NCBI GenBank assembly: GCA_022764505.1
Contig: JALEQJ010000004.1
Span: 62,001 to 126,000, forward strand
Origin: Phocaeicola sp.
GTDB lineage: Bacteria; Bacteroidota; Bacteroidia; Bacteroidales; Bacteroidaceae
Direction of reading: 5' to 3'
Length of the DNA: 64,000 bases
The first letter of the stretch is position 1; every line of letters begins with the position of its first letter. This document shows, piece by piece, positions 42,040 to 52,487 of this stretch. The notes under the pieces are model-generated. The model was not told where the DNA came from. It searched no databases and worked only from the letters and a program-made list of their open reading frames with translations. Position numbers and translations under genes: made by a program.

Positions 42040-42636
42040 ATGAATTTTCTACAATTAGCAAAAGAAAGATACACTACAAAAGCCTACAATGGAACAACTC
42101 TGAATGAAGAAACCATAGAAGATCTAAAGCAGATATTACGCCTCAGTCCCTCTTCCATCAATAGTCAGCCTTGGAAATTTATATTTGTAAGCGATAAGGA
42201 AATCAAAGAAGAACTTGCCAAACGCTCTTTCTTCAATGAGGAAAAGGTAAGAAAAGCCTCTCACATAGTCATTTTCTGTGTACGCAATAACACCCAAGAT
42301 TTCGAGCAATATCTTAAAGAGAACTTGGCAGAGCGTGTGCAAGAATACTACGCCAGAATGCTGAAGCCACAAGGCGATGCTGCTGTACAAACGTGGTTGG
42401 AGAAACAAGTCTACATAGCATTGGGTTACTTTCTATCTGCTTGTGCCGGTATGAATGTAGACAGTACTGCTATGGAAGGCATAGACACAAACGCTTACGA
42501 TGAAGTACTGAAACCTGAGGGTTATAAAACACTCTTTGCTGTAGCGATAGGCAACAGAAATCCAGAAGATAGCAATCAACCTCTGCACACACCTAAATGG
42601 AGAAGAGCAGAGGAAGAAGTAATCGTTTCTATCTGA
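42040..42636 (+). CDS. Nitroreductase family protein
   Basis: MNFLQLAKERYTTKAYNGTTLNEETIEDLKQILRLSPSSINSQPWKFI; start at 42040 avoids overlap with the previous CDS. Confidence 0.88.
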   Translation: MNFLQLAKERYTTKAYNGTTLNEETIEDLKQILRLSPSSINSQPWKFIFVSDKEIKEELAKRSFFNEEKVRKASHIVIFCVRNNTQDFEQYLKENLAERVQEYYARMLKPQGDAAVQTWLEKQVYIALGYFLSACAGMNVDSTAMEGIDTNAYDEVLKPEGYKTLFAVAIGNRNPEDSNQPLHTPKWRRAEEEVIVSI

Positions 42637-42641
42637 AGATC

Positions 42642-44006
42642 CTAAACCGGTTTAGAAAAGGCGTAGGTATTTCCTATCATCAGAGGATCAAGGCTGGCTA
42701 CGATATTGCGTACAAAAGCATAACCCGCAGGCGTTACTTGAAGCTGTTCCTCATCATAGACCAATAAACCATCTTGTACAAAGCCATTGAGTACCTCTTC
42801 TCGGTAAGCAGTGGCTTTTTTTAGTGCCTTTACACTGAAACCCAATTTAGCAGACAATTCTGTCCAATGCAGGCGATAATTGCACATCAGAGACTCTACA
42901 ATCTCTCTCATACATTGCTCTTGGGAATTAAGCTCATACCCCTTTGCTACCCCGAAAATCCCGGCTTCTACACAGTTTATATAGGTAGCTATATCTTTGG
43001 TATGCTGGATATACGCATCTTGTAGCTGACTGATACCTGTTACCCCCAAAGCATACACTTGTGCTGTGGTACGCTTGGTACAATAACCTTGAAAGTTACG
43101 ATGCAATTGATTGTTCTGCAAAGCCAAATATAACTCATCTTCAGGTGTTACGAAATGGTCCATACCTATAGGCATATAGCCTGCTACTTGCAATCTCTCT
43201 TTTGCCGTATGAAATATCCCGTTTCTTTCTGCACCGGTAGGTAATCCTATTTTCTCCAATACTAATTGCTGTTTATTCACCCAAGGTACGTGTGCATAAG
43301 CGAAAGTTACCAATCTATCCGGACGTAATGCTATTATACGTTCTACCGTATTCAGAAAACTTTCTACAGTCTGATGAGGTAATCCATACAATAAATCTAC
43401 ATTGATAGAAACTCCTTTGGTACGGAGTAAAGAGAATATCTGCTCCAACGGTAATGCCGAAGGTCTACGATTGACAGCTTTCAGCACTACAGGATTAAGG
43501 TCTTGCACTCCGATACTGAATCTATTGAAATAGCTTTCTGTCAGTCCTTCCCAATCTTGCTCTGTAAGATACGCAGGGTGGCATTCTATGGCTATCTCCG
43601 GAGTATCTATAGTAGAGAAATGAGAAAGTAAATGCTCATTCAGTTCTTTCAGCACAGTATAAGGTAAGGCTGTAGGACTTCCTCCGCCGTAATGTATCTG
43701 TGAGATACATCTGTCTTTGTCCAAGAGAGGCAATAACAAGTCTATTTCTTTGTGCAAGGTAGCTACATACTTATCAATCCATTCTCTATCCGGCATAGCA
43801 TAAGAATTGCAACCACAATAATGACATAAATGCCTGCAATAAGGTATATGAAAATAAAAAGAAAGATTACGTTCCGGGAGAGTATTGGAGCGCAAGATAG
43901 CTTCTTTATATGCCTCTTCGTTATAGCTCGAAAAATGATTGGCTGGCGGATAGCTGGTGTATCGTGGCACAGCGTAATTGTATTTGGATAATATATCTTC
44001 GTTCAT
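42642..44006 (-). CDS. hemN: Oxygen-independent coproporphyrinogen III oxidase
   Basis: NYAVPRYTSYPPANHF, FHIPYCRHLCHYCGC (CxxxCxxC radical SAM), IHYGGGSPTAL; start at 44006 preferred over 44069. Confidence 0.92.
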   Translation of the reverse strand: MNEDILSKYNYAVPRYTSYPPANHFSSYNEEAYKEAILRSNTLPERNLSFYFHIPYCRHLCHYCGCNSYAMPDREWIDKYVATLHKEIDLLLPLLDKDRCISQIHYGGGSPTALPYTVLKELNEHLLSHFSTIDTPEIAIECHPAYLTEQDWEGLTESYFNRFSIGVQDLNPVVLKAVNRRPSALPLEQIFSLLRTKGVSINVDLLYGLPHQTVESFLNTVERIIALRPDRLVTFAYAHVPWVNKQQLVLEKIGLPTGAERNGIFHTAKERLQVAGYMPIGMDHFVTPEDELYLALQNNQLHRNFQGYCTKRTTAQVYALGVTGISQLQDAYIQHTKDIATYINCVEAGIFGVAKGYELNSQEQCMREIVESLMCNYRLHWTELSAKLGFSVKALKKATAYREEVLNGFVQDGLLVYDEEQLQVTPAGYAFVRNIVASLDPLMIGNTYAFSKPV

Positions 44007-44010
44007 TCGT

Positions 44011-45252
44011 TTAGTCGGTTTTATGTGATAAAACTCTTTCCTTTCTTCCGAGCCAGCAAACATACACAAAAGACAGAGTAGCCAAGAATACTTCTACATA
44101 AAAAAGTCCACTATATCCCCACAAATCTGCTATTCTGCCACTCAATACAGCTATCACAATACCCATAAGATGTGTAATAACGGTCTGCACGGTAAAATCT
44201 GTGCCTTCTCTTCCAGTACGTACACATTCCATAGAAGAAGTGTATACGACTACGGTAGCCATACCGTAACTACCCCAAAGCAGCATAATCATAGCATAAA
44301 TCATAAACGTAGTAACTGCTATTCTTGAGCAGTAAGCAAAGACAAGTGCACAAAATACTATCAAGCCTGCAAACAATATACGTGCTTTTCCAATACCCAC
44401 TCTCTTGACTATTAAACCGGATAGAAAAGAAGCAAGGAAAGCTGTAAATGTACCTACAACCCCACTCATAAATCCTATTTCTTTCAGAGAATAGCCCGAG
44501 TCTACCAAGTAAGGTCGCAGTATAGACAAGGTTCCCACAATACCCCCATAATACAAGACCAAGAACAATACTTGTTTCCAGATACCTCTTTGCGCAAAAA
44601 AATATGCAAAGTCCGCCCAATGTACCTTGACTTTTTCCGACCTTGCCCTAAGCGGTTTATTCTGCCTAAACATCAATGGAATAATAGCCAATAGTACGAA
44701 GAGTGCCAAGCAAGACAATACTATCTTCCAGCCATACAGAGAAAGAATGAGTAGCAAGACGCCTCCTCCTACCAATGTACCGCCAAAACTTCCCATAGAC
44801 TGCATACTATTGAGCAAGCTCTTGTCTTCACGCTCAAACAAACGAACAGCCAATGCGTCTGTAGCTATATCTTGCGTAGCAGAAGCGATAAGAGAAAGAA
44901 CTATCAGCGTTATTACCAATAAGAAATTTGTACTCAAGTCCAACCAAGCCACTATAAAAATAAGTCCTGCATATAGTAGTTCCGAGGAAATAATGAAACG
45001 CTTATAATCTGCCATCGTTCTGCACTGCTTGTCTACCAATGGTGCCCAAAGAAACTTCAACACCCACGGCAACTTTATGATTTGCAACATAGCGATAGAA
45101 GAAAGAGAAAAGTCCGACTCCCTCATCAGTACTTGTATAGCTGTAGAGAAAAAGCTCATCGGGATAGATTGAGCTATATACAAGAAAAAGAAAGTGCCCA
45201 AGTGAAGCACTTTCTCTTTCGGTTCGGATATGTGGTTAGTATATTCCTCCAT
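44011..45252 (-). CDS. MFS transporter (AmpG/RhtX-like)
   Basis: FFFLYIAQSIPMSFFSTAIQVLMRESDFSLSSIAMLQIIKLPWVLKFLWAPLVD; 12-TM pattern. Confidence 0.85.
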   Translation of the reverse strand: MEEYTNHISEPKEKVLHLGTFFFLYIAQSIPMSFFSTAIQVLMRESDFSLSSIAMLQIIKLPWVLKFLWAPLVDKQCRTMADYKRFIISSELLYAGLIFIVAWLDLSTNFLLVITLIVLSLIASATQDIATDALAVRLFEREDKSLLNSMQSMGSFGGTLVGGGVLLLILSLYGWKIVLSCLALFVLLAIIPLMFRQNKPLRARSEKVKVHWADFAYFFAQRGIWKQVLFLVLYYGGIVGTLSILRPYLVDSGYSLKEIGFMSGVVGTFTAFLASFLSGLIVKRVGIGKARILFAGLIVFCALVFAYCSRIAVTTFMIYAMIMLLWGSYGMATVVVYTSSMECVRTGREGTDFTVQTVITHLMGIVIAVLSGRIADLWGYSGLFYVEVFLATLSFVYVCWLGRKERVLSHKTD

Positions 45253-45261
45253 TAAGTCTAT

Positions 45262-47337
45262 TTAGAGATTGAATATGAATGACGCACCTATGGCTATAGG
45301 TCTTCCTCTCTGTGCTATATATCCACCGGCTCCCATATTGGTGAGGAAGCTCAAGTATTTTGTGTCTGTAAGATTCTTTCCCCAAAGTTCGTAAGTAAAT
45401 CTACCCTTAGATGCACTGATCTTTCCATTTAAGATAAAATAAAGCTCTTGCTTTGTAGCATTGGTTTCATTCCAGAAGAAAGGACCATTGCCTGTAAGAC
45501 CTGCACTGAATGTAAGTCTATCTAAGAGATTGCCTACTTTATACAGCGTATATGCCGAGTGAAGAGAAATAGTATGTCTTGGTACTAAGGGCAAGAAGTT
45601 TCCTGCATAGTTTGTTTTTTGGTCTTTCTGATAGTCTAAGAACTTCACATAAGTATAACCGTAATTGGCTTGAAAAGTAAGTCCTTGGCAAGGATTCAAG
45701 AAGATAGAAGCTTCTACTCCTTTACTTTCCGAGTGTCCGGCATTGCGTTGCTGGTTACCTACGCCCGGTATAAACTGACTGAATTGTTGGTCTTTCCAAT
45801 CAATATAGAAAGCTGCCAATTCTGCTCTTAACTTCCCGTCCCAAAATGATTTCTTCACACCTATTTCATAGTTCCAGTTATATTCCGGATCAAAAGCGAT
45901 ATTAGAATTGTCTGTTACGGTAATGTTAAAACCACCTGTCTTATAACCTCTTGTTACAGAAGCATAGAGTAAATCGTGGTCATTAAAGGCATATTGCAAG
46001 CTGAACTTAGGATTGAATTGTTTGAAATTCAGTTTACTATTATACTCTTTATCAAACTTAGCCGGTGCATTTTCTACTCTAAGGTTTCTCACATAAGCCA
46101 GTTGTGTGTATTTAGCACGTTCGTAATCAAAGCGCAAACCCAAAGAAGCAGAAAGTCCTCCCACGATATCTAAAGTAGACTGATGATAAAGTGAAACACC
46201 ATACGTAGGAATTTCAAAGAACTTAGGAGTAGAACGACCTTGGGCGAGATAAGATACCTCTGTCTGGTTATCCATCTTTTGGTGGAATGCAAACAGACCG
46301 ACGATCCATCTATAAGCACGTTCTCCCTCAGATTTCAATGTAAACTCTTGAGTGTACATATGCTGCTTATTTCTTGTATCTGTGAAGAAAACCTTTTTAG
46401 GAGTAAAATCTTGGTCTATTACCATTCTATCATTGAAGTATTGGTAAGCTGTTTGGCTATTGAAGCTGAAAGACTCTCCCTTATAATTCGCCCCGAAACC
46501 CAAAGTAAGGAGATTTCTATTGTACTTACTTTCTTCATTATAATTCACATCTGCTGTTTTTCCGGTTTTGGGGTCGTGCAGACCATAAGGAAAACCATTT
46601 TGGCGGGTATAGTCGTAAGATAGGTTTAGGTTGGTAGTCCAACGCACGGCTGGCTTCCACACAAAACGAGTACGGAAGCTGGCGGTATGTGCCATATCTG
46701 CATTTTCGTTACGATAAACATTGGTAAGGAAACCATCATTGTAAGTATAGTTACCCATAACGGAAATACCAACATTGTCCGACAATCGCTGATAAGTAGA
46801 TGCTGTGAGCTGCGTATCGTTTCTACTACCGTAACTTACTCTGAAACGTGTATTCTGATAGTCAAGTGGAGAATGTGTATAGACATTGATAAGTCCTCCT
46901 ATCGCATTTCTTCCATAGAGTGTACCTTGTGGACCACGTAACACCTCTACATTGCTCACATCTGCCATATCTATATCAAAAGCAGAACGTTCAAAGTGAG
47001 GTACACCATCTATGTACAAACCTACAGAAGGCGCATTGGTACGAGAGCCTACTCCGCGTACAAACACTGGTGCTCCCTGACGAGAACCATAATCCGGCAT
47101 AAAAAAATTGGGAAGCATTCCGCTTATTTCTTTGATACTACGAATATCGTTGTAACGCAAAAAGCGATTGTCCAATGAAGTTACAGAAATAGGAGCCACC
47201 TTCTTGTCATCTTGCTTAAAACCGACTACGGTAACCTCTTCCATATCTATTTTTCTCACATAAGAAGTATCTACTTCCGGCTCTGAACCCATAGGAGCAG
47301 TTGCAATAAATGTAGAAATCAACAATGAATAAAGCAT
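45262..47337 (-). CDS. TonB-dependent outer membrane receptor
   Basis: MEEVTVVGF TonB box region, plug domain VEVLRGPQGTLYGRNAIGGLINVYT, C-terminal aromatic residue (IFNL). Confidence 0.93.
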   Translation of the reverse strand: MLYSLLISTFIATAPMGSEPEVDTSYVRKIDMEEVTVVGFKQDDKKVAPISVTSLDNRFLRYNDIRSIKEISGMLPNFFMPDYGSRQGAPVFVRGVGSRTNAPSVGLYIDGVPHFERSAFDIDMADVSNVEVLRGPQGTLYGRNAIGGLINVYTHSPLDYQNTRFRVSYGSRNDTQLTASTYQRLSDNVGISVMGNYTYNDGFLTNVYRNENADMAHTASFRTRFVWKPAVRWTTNLNLSYDYTRQNGFPYGLHDPKTGKTADVNYNEESKYNRNLLTLGFGANYKGESFSFNSQTAYQYFNDRMVIDQDFTPKKVFFTDTRNKQHMYTQEFTLKSEGERAYRWIVGLFAFHQKMDNQTEVSYLAQGRSTPKFFEIPTYGVSLYHQSTLDIVGGLSASLGLRFDYERAKYTQLAYVRNLRVENAPAKFDKEYNSKLNFKQFNPKFSLQYAFNDHDLLYASVTRGYKTGGFNITVTDNSNIAFDPEYNWNYEIGVKKSFWDGKLRAELAAFYIDWKDQQFSQFIPGVGNQQRNAGHSESKGVEASIFLNPCQGLTFQANYGYTYVKFLDYQKDQKTNYAGNFLPLVPRHTISLHSAYTLYKVGNLLDRLTFSAGLTGNGPFFWNETNATKQELYFILNGKISASKGRFTYELWGKNLTDTKYLSFLTNMGAGGYIAQRGRPIAIGASFIFNL

Positions 47338-47394
47338 TCTTTTACTCTCTTTTAATGATTTGTATGATTATATTATGTACGCATTTTTGTAAGG

Positions 47395-47402
47395 CAAAAT
47401 TA
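47395..47402 (-). promoter_or_regulatory. -7 element for the TonB receptor operon (TAATTTTG)
   Basis: CAAAATTA on + strand. Confidence 0.5.
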
Positions 47403-47511
47403 GACGCATCGGTACAAGTACACAATCCTCACAAATGAGGATTTTTTCACTATCTAAACATTAAGTAAAGATTGAGGTTTAGAACTAAGACAGAAAAGAA
47501 AAAGGAATTTG

Positions 47512-47632
47512 AAATTTCTATTTCGTACTTGAGTTTATGTAAACCTCCATTATGGTTTATATAAACTTCCATTGCGGTTTATGTAAACTGTGGCACGAAA
47601 TAGAGATTTTCATATTTACCTCCATTGAATAG
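47512..47632. repeat. 22-bp-period palindromic array, class 1 (copy C), 121-bp dispersed element
   Basis: GTTTATGTAAAC (47533), GTTTATATAAAC (47555), GTTTATGTAAAC (47577); colinear with 25105-25225 without gaps. Confidence 0.9.
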
Positions 47633-47691
47633 GTAATAGAGTTCAGACAGTATAAGGGAGATTAAATTGGGAAGAGGAATTGAGACAAAGA

Positions 47692-47727
47692 AATAGGGGT
47701 ATGCCTATTTCTTGACATACCCCTATT
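47692..47727 (-). terminator. Terminator downstream of hisS
   Basis: aataggggtatg-cctatttcttga-catacccctatt: perfect 12-bp stem. Confidence 0.8.
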
Positions 47728-47746
47728 CATTGGTTTATAAATATGA

Positions 47747-49114
47747 TTATTTATTTCGTAATTGTTTGAGCAAGGCTTCCGGAGTGAGCGATTGTTGTTC
47801 GCCGGTTTCCATATTCTTCAGCAAGATCATACCTTGTGCCAATTCGTCCTCCCCTACTATCGCTACGTAGGCTATTCCTTTATTATTGGCATAAGTCATT
47901 TGTTTTTTCATTTTTGCGGTATCCGGATAAAGCTCTGCACGCACACCTGCATTGCGCAACTCCTGCAATACAGGCAATACGAATGCTACTTCTTTTTCTC
48001 CGAAGTTTACAAAGAGTAATTCTGTAGTCTGTGTAGTATGTGCCGGATAAAGTTCCAACTGATTCAAGACATCGTAAATTCTATCTGCGCCAAAGGAAAT
48101 ACCTACACCGGAAACGCCTTGCATACCGAATACACCGGTAAGATTATCGTAACGTCCGCCTCCGCTAATACTACCTATCTGCACATCTAAGGCTTTCACT
48201 TCCAAGATAGCACCTGTATAATAATTAAGTCCGCGCGCAAGTGTAAGATCCAGTTCCACTTCGGACTGAATTTCCAAACCTTTCAGTGTTTGCAAAATAA
48301 AGTCTGTCTCTTCTATACCTTTCAAGCCTACCTCGCTACCTGCCAAAACCTCTTTCAAGACAGCAAGTTTCTCATCGTTTGTACCTGCCAACTGAATGAT
48401 GGGTTGCAGATGTGCTATGCCTTCGAGAGAGATACCTTTGGCAAGTAATTCTGCATTGACATTGTCTATACCTATTTTGTCCAATTTGTCAATAGCCACC
48501 GTAATATCTACAATCTTGTCTGCTTCTCCTATGATTTCCGCTATTCCGGACAAGATTTTACGATTGTTCAGTTTGATAGACACACGAATACCAAACTGCG
48601 TATATACGGCATCTATCATTTGCACCAATTCTACTTCGTTCAAAAGAGAATCACTGCCCACAACATCTGCATCACACTGATAAAACTCTCTATAGCGTCC
48701 TTTTTGTGGACGGTCTGCCCGCCAAACAGGCTGTATCTGATAACGTCTGAAAGGGAAAGTAAGTTCATCTCTGTGCATCACTACATAACGAGCAAAAGGA
48801 ACAGTAAGGTCATAGCGCAATCCTTTTTCGCAAAACTTACTTGCCAATTTAGGCGCATTGCGAGAAAGCAATTCTTCGTCTGTAATGCCCGAGAAATAGT
48901 CTCCGGAGTTCTGTATCTTGAAAAGCAGCTTATCTCCTTCTTCTCCATATTTGCCCATAAGGGTAGACAAGTTTTCCATAGAAGGCGTTTCTATCTGTTC
49001 AAATCCGAAGCGATGAAATACTTCCTTGATAGTAGAAAAGATATAATTACGCTTTGCCATTTCTATGGGAGAGAAGTCTCTTGTACCTTTGGGTATGCCG
49101 GGTTTTGTTGCCAT
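47747..49114 (-). CDS. hisS: Histidine-tRNA ligase
   Basis: [36 protein letters not shown]; start at MATKPG (49114) preferred. Confidence 0.96.
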   Translation of the reverse strand: MATKPGIPKGTRDFSPIEMAKRNYIFSTIKEVFHRFGFEQIETPSMENLSTLMGKYGEEGDKLLFKIQNSGDYFSGITDEELLSRNAPKLASKFCEKGLRYDLTVPFARYVVMHRDELTFPFRRYQIQPVWRADRPQKGRYREFYQCDADVVGSDSLLNEVELVQMIDAVYTQFGIRVSIKLNNRKILSGIAEIIGEADKIVDITVAIDKLDKIGIDNVNAELLAKGISLEGIAHLQPIIQLAGTNDEKLAVLKEVLAGSEVGLKGIEETDFILQTLKGLEIQSEVELDLTLARGLNYYTGAILEVKALDVQIGSISGGGRYDNLTGVFGMQGVSGVGISFGADRIYDVLNQLELYPAHTTQTTELLFVNFGEKEVAFVLPVLQELRNAGVRAELYPDTAKMKKQMTYANNKGIAYVAIVGEDELAQGMILLKNMETGEQQSLTPEALLKQLRNK

Positions 49115-49138
49115 AAATTCTATGTTATTTAGAGATTG

Positions 49139-49146
49139 CAAAAGTA
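49139..49146 (-). promoter_or_regulatory. -7 element upstream of hisS (TACTTTTG)
   Basis: CAAAAGTA on + strand. Confidence 0.5.
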
Positions 49147-49196
49147 GTAAATACTTCTGCCGGTTATATGCGTTGAAATAAGAAAACCACGATACA

Positions 49197-50924
49197 TCAG
49201 TCTGCTACGAGTGTACCTACGTGTTCCACCTTGCTTTCCGTATGGGGGAATATGGGTACAAAGTCTGTATTGGTCTGCACTTGATTCTTCCGGAAAAGGA
49301 ACTCCCGAACAGACAATGCGAAATACAGAGGAGAATCAAATGTATGGAATACATTGTCCTCTACTACCACTCTTCCGTGATAATAGGCTTTATCCGAGAC
49401 TTCTTTCAATACAGGATAGATAGAAATCACTCCTTTCGTAAACTGATATTTGGCTGTAAGTGCATTGATAAAGGTATTATGGTGAATATGCACGTCTTCG
49501 CAAGGTCCACTTTCGTACCAGCCATTGGCATCACCACAAAGCAGGATAGCACTACCGTGTGTATGGTCAAAGACATTGTAGGCACAAATCACAGGTTTCG
49601 GAGTAGAAAAGAGAGCTCCACGTGCCCTATTGTTTCGGACTATATTTTTCTCAAATTCCACAGATGGGTGAGCTGTAAGGTTTTCCACAGCCATTTGACA
49701 ATCCTTAAGTCCTGCCAAGGCATCTACAGAAGCAAACTTGAGTTGCAATTGATGAGTATTGAGCTTTTCTACTGTTGCTCCCATACCTCCAGTAAGAGGA
49801 AGCAAGGTATTTCTATCTATGAGTCTGAGAGCATCTCCCTCTTCGTACCACGTATAACCGAAAGATTGTTCATGCGCAAAAGCAGCTATCACAGTTTGGT
49901 TATCTATAATGCTATCTACACGCAGGTAAGTACCGTGTACATTGATAGCATCGTCTGCCATATGTTCATATAACCCTTGCGTAGAAATAATTTTTCCTCT
50001 ACACCCGGAGAAGTGTGTAGCATCTGCCTGAGTAGTAAAATAGCGTTCAGACTTTTCCGGAACTGCCACAGAGAAATGGTGCAAGGTTACATTGGTACAA
50101 TTTTGCGCCACAAGAGCCATACCTTCTGCATAATGTACGGTTACGTCTTGAATTTGAGTATCCACAGCATCACTTAGGAGAATGCCGGGTGTAGGTCTAT
50201 AGTAAGAACGAAGTACATATCTATCTCCCACTTCCACATAAGGTTGTTCTCCCCAATGGTAGAGATACAAGTTACCTTGCTCGTTTACTTCTATTTGTTT
50301 AGGATTAAAACTTACATCGGCTCTGTTCCATTTCATATGTCTGTCTGCACGGAAAGGCATTGCCACGAAGAGAGATTGTTCATAACCTTCTCCTTTCAGT
50401 ACAAAACGATTCTCTTTAATTTCGTATTGTGTTTCCGGTAATACACGAACTTCCACTCTATTGTCTTTTATCCCTACTACCTCTATTTGCGATAAAGCAG
50501 GACGTGGATAATCAATCCTGAACCCTTGCAATTTCACATTTTTACTTTTTTGCACCACGACAGGTATCATACGCCCGTGCATAGCAAGCAATGTATTATT
50601 CCCTTTAATTGTAAGGTTTTCTGCCTTGTCTATGAAAAGTGCTACAGGGCGTAATGGTTCATGATCATGATTGGAAATAAATAGTTCGTACTTTTTTGCC
50701 TCTGTAGGATAAAAATGATAGGTTCCATTTCCCAATACGATTTCTACACTTCTCCCAGCACGCATCTCTGTTTGGGCTGCCTCTATTAAACGAGCAAAGG
50801 CGAGTGTATTATCTTGTGTTTCGTCATTGGCTACTGCTCCAAAACTTTCGGGAGTCAATACGACATTTGTTGTATCGTAAGCCCATAAGATAGGAAGTAA
50901 GAGGAAGAAAAGAAGTTTTTGCAT
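49197..50924 (-). CDS. GH110-like alpha-1,3-galactosidase (right-handed beta-helix)
   Basis: Signal peptide; [85 protein letters not shown]. Confidence 0.82.
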   Translation of the reverse strand: MQKLLFFLLLPILWAYDTTNVVLTPESFGAVANDETQDNTLAFARLIEAAQTEMRAGRSVEIVLGNGTYHFYPTEAKKYELFISNHDHEPLRPVALFIDKAENLTIKGNNTLLAMHGRMIPVVVQKSKNVKLQGFRIDYPRPALSQIEVVGIKDNRVEVRVLPETQYEIKENRFVLKGEGYEQSLFVAMPFRADRHMKWNRADVSFNPKQIEVNEQGNLYLYHWGEQPYVEVGDRYVLRSYYRPTPGILLSDAVDTQIQDVTVHYAEGMALVAQNCTNVTLHHFSVAVPEKSERYFTTQADATHFSGCRGKIISTQGLYEHMADDAINVHGTYLRVDSIIDNQTVIAAFAHEQSFGYTWYEEGDALRLIDRNTLLPLTGGMGATVEKLNTHQLQLKFASVDALAGLKDCQMAVENLTAHPSVEFEKNIVRNNRARGALFSTPKPVICAYNVFDHTHGSAILLCGDANGWYESGPCEDVHIHHNTFINALTAKYQFTKGVISIYPVLKEVSDKAYYHGRVVVEDNVFHTFDSPLYFALSVREFLFRKNQVQTNTDFVPIFPHTESKVEHVGTLVAD

Positions 50925-50933
50925 ATACCAATG

Positions 50934-51482
50934 TTATTTTTTGCGAAGTGTTTGTTCTTGCTTTATCAAAACTGTAGGACACACCACTTTCTGTACCTGT
51001 GCGAAGTGTGCTATATCTACATGACAATAGCCACGTGGGTTGTTTATCAAATAATCTTGGTGATATAATTCTGCTGGATAATAAGAACGTAAATCATCAT
51101 TCTCTACACAGATAGGGTCTGCGTATTGTTCCTGCAGTCTATTCAATGCAGCCGTAACAATGGTTTCATCTGCCGGATCGGTATAGTAAACACCAGTGCG
51201 ATATTGCGTACCGATATCGTATCCTTGCCGGTTCAGTAAGGTAGGGTCTATGATGAGAAAGAATTGTTCCAAAAGAAAAGAGAGAGCTATCTGTTCGTCA
51301 TCATAAATCACTCGTACCGTTTCTACGGCATGCGTAGTTCCGGTACAAACCAATTCATAAGAAGGATTTGGGATAACGGATTGCGCATAGCCGCACTCTG
51401 TAGAAACTACCCCTTTGAGCAGTCCCATATAGTGGTCTACTCCCCAGAAGCAACCACCTGCTAAATATATAGTTCGGTGCAT
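50934..51482 (-). CDS. msrA: Peptide-methionine (S)-S-oxide reductase
   Basis: IYLAGGCFWGVDHYM, HQDYLINNPRGYC. Confidence 0.96.
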   Translation of the reverse strand: MHRTIYLAGGCFWGVDHYMGLLKGVVSTECGYAQSVIPNPSYELVCTGTTHAVETVRVIYDDEQIALSFLLEQFFLIIDPTLLNRQGYDIGTQYRTGVYYTDPADETIVTAALNRLQEQYADPICVENDDLRSYYPAELYHQDYLINNPRGYCHVDIAHFAQVQKVVCPTVLIKQEQTLRKK

Positions 51483-51492
51483 AACGCTTTCC

Positions 51493-52464
51493 TTATACGT
51501 AGGTTTCCAAGAACTTCACATTACCCTCCGGATAGATGGTTACATCTTTCAATGCAGCAGGCAAAAGTATAGTTTCTCCTGCACGAAGCGATAAACGTTC
51601 TCCATTTTCATCTGTTACCACAGCAGAACCTTCTAATCCTATCAGAATCACGAAAGAATCCAATTCCGTATAGTCCAAAGTCATACTCTCTGTAAGATCA
51701 TACACAGAGGTAGTAAAGTAGGGACACGATACAAGCTCTATTCCTTCGTTCTGTTTAGCTACATAATTCGTACGATAATCCGAGTGTACACTGTAGTCTA
51801 TCACAGATTTGGCTTGTTCTGTATGTAGTTCTCTGGCATTGCCGTCTTTATCTCTTCTATCGAAGTCGTAAATACGATAGGTTATATCCGATGTTTGCTG
51901 TATTTCTGCAATGAAACAACCTGCGCCTATGCTATGAATACGTCCGGCAGGCAAGAAAAACACATCGCCGGACTTTACATTATACTCTGCCAAAGCTTCG
52001 CAAATGGTATTGTTCTTTACCATAGTTTCGTACTCCTCCGGTGTGAGTTCCCGATTAAGTCCGGAGCGCAGTTTGGCGTGTGCATCACAGTTTTCCATTA
52101 CATACCACATTTCCGTTTTTCCCATAGACTTATGTCTCTCCATAGCTATGTTATCGTCCGGGTGTACTTGGATAGAAAGGTCGTCGTTGGCATCTATAAA
52201 CTTGATGAGCAAAGGGAATCTATCTCCGAAACGTTTATAGTTCTCTTCTCCTACTAAAGCACCTTTGTACTTTGCTACCAATGTGCTGAGTTTCTCGTCT
52301 GCAAAAGCACCGTTTGCTACTACAGATTCATTACCGGGTACGTCCGATACTTCCCAACTTTCTCCTACGGCAGGAGCTGCATTTTCTATATGCTTAAAAG
52401 CCGCAATTTTTTCGCCACCCCAAATGGTGGACTTCAGTATAGGGTGAAATTTTAATGGATACAT
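51493..52464 (-). CDS. manA: Mannose-6-phosphate isomerase, class I
   Basis: PILKSTIWGGEKIAAF, LIKFIDANDDLSIQVHPDD, GKTEMWYVM, FFLPAGRIHSIGAG. Confidence 0.93.
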   Translation of the reverse strand: MYPLKFHPILKSTIWGGEKIAAFKHIENAAPAVGESWEVSDVPGNESVVANGAFADEKLSTLVAKYKGALVGEENYKRFGDRFPLLIKFIDANDDLSIQVHPDDNIAMERHKSMGKTEMWYVMENCDAHAKLRSGLNRELTPEEYETMVKNNTICEALAEYNVKSGDVFFLPAGRIHSIGAGCFIAEIQQTSDITYRIYDFDRRDKDGNARELHTEQAKSVIDYSVHSDYRTNYVAKQNEGIELVSCPYFTTSVYDLTESMTLDYTELDSFVILIGLEGSAVVTDENGERLSLRAGETILLPAALKDVTIYPEGNVKFLETYV

Positions 52465-52487
52465 ATTATTATAAGTGTTGTATTTGT

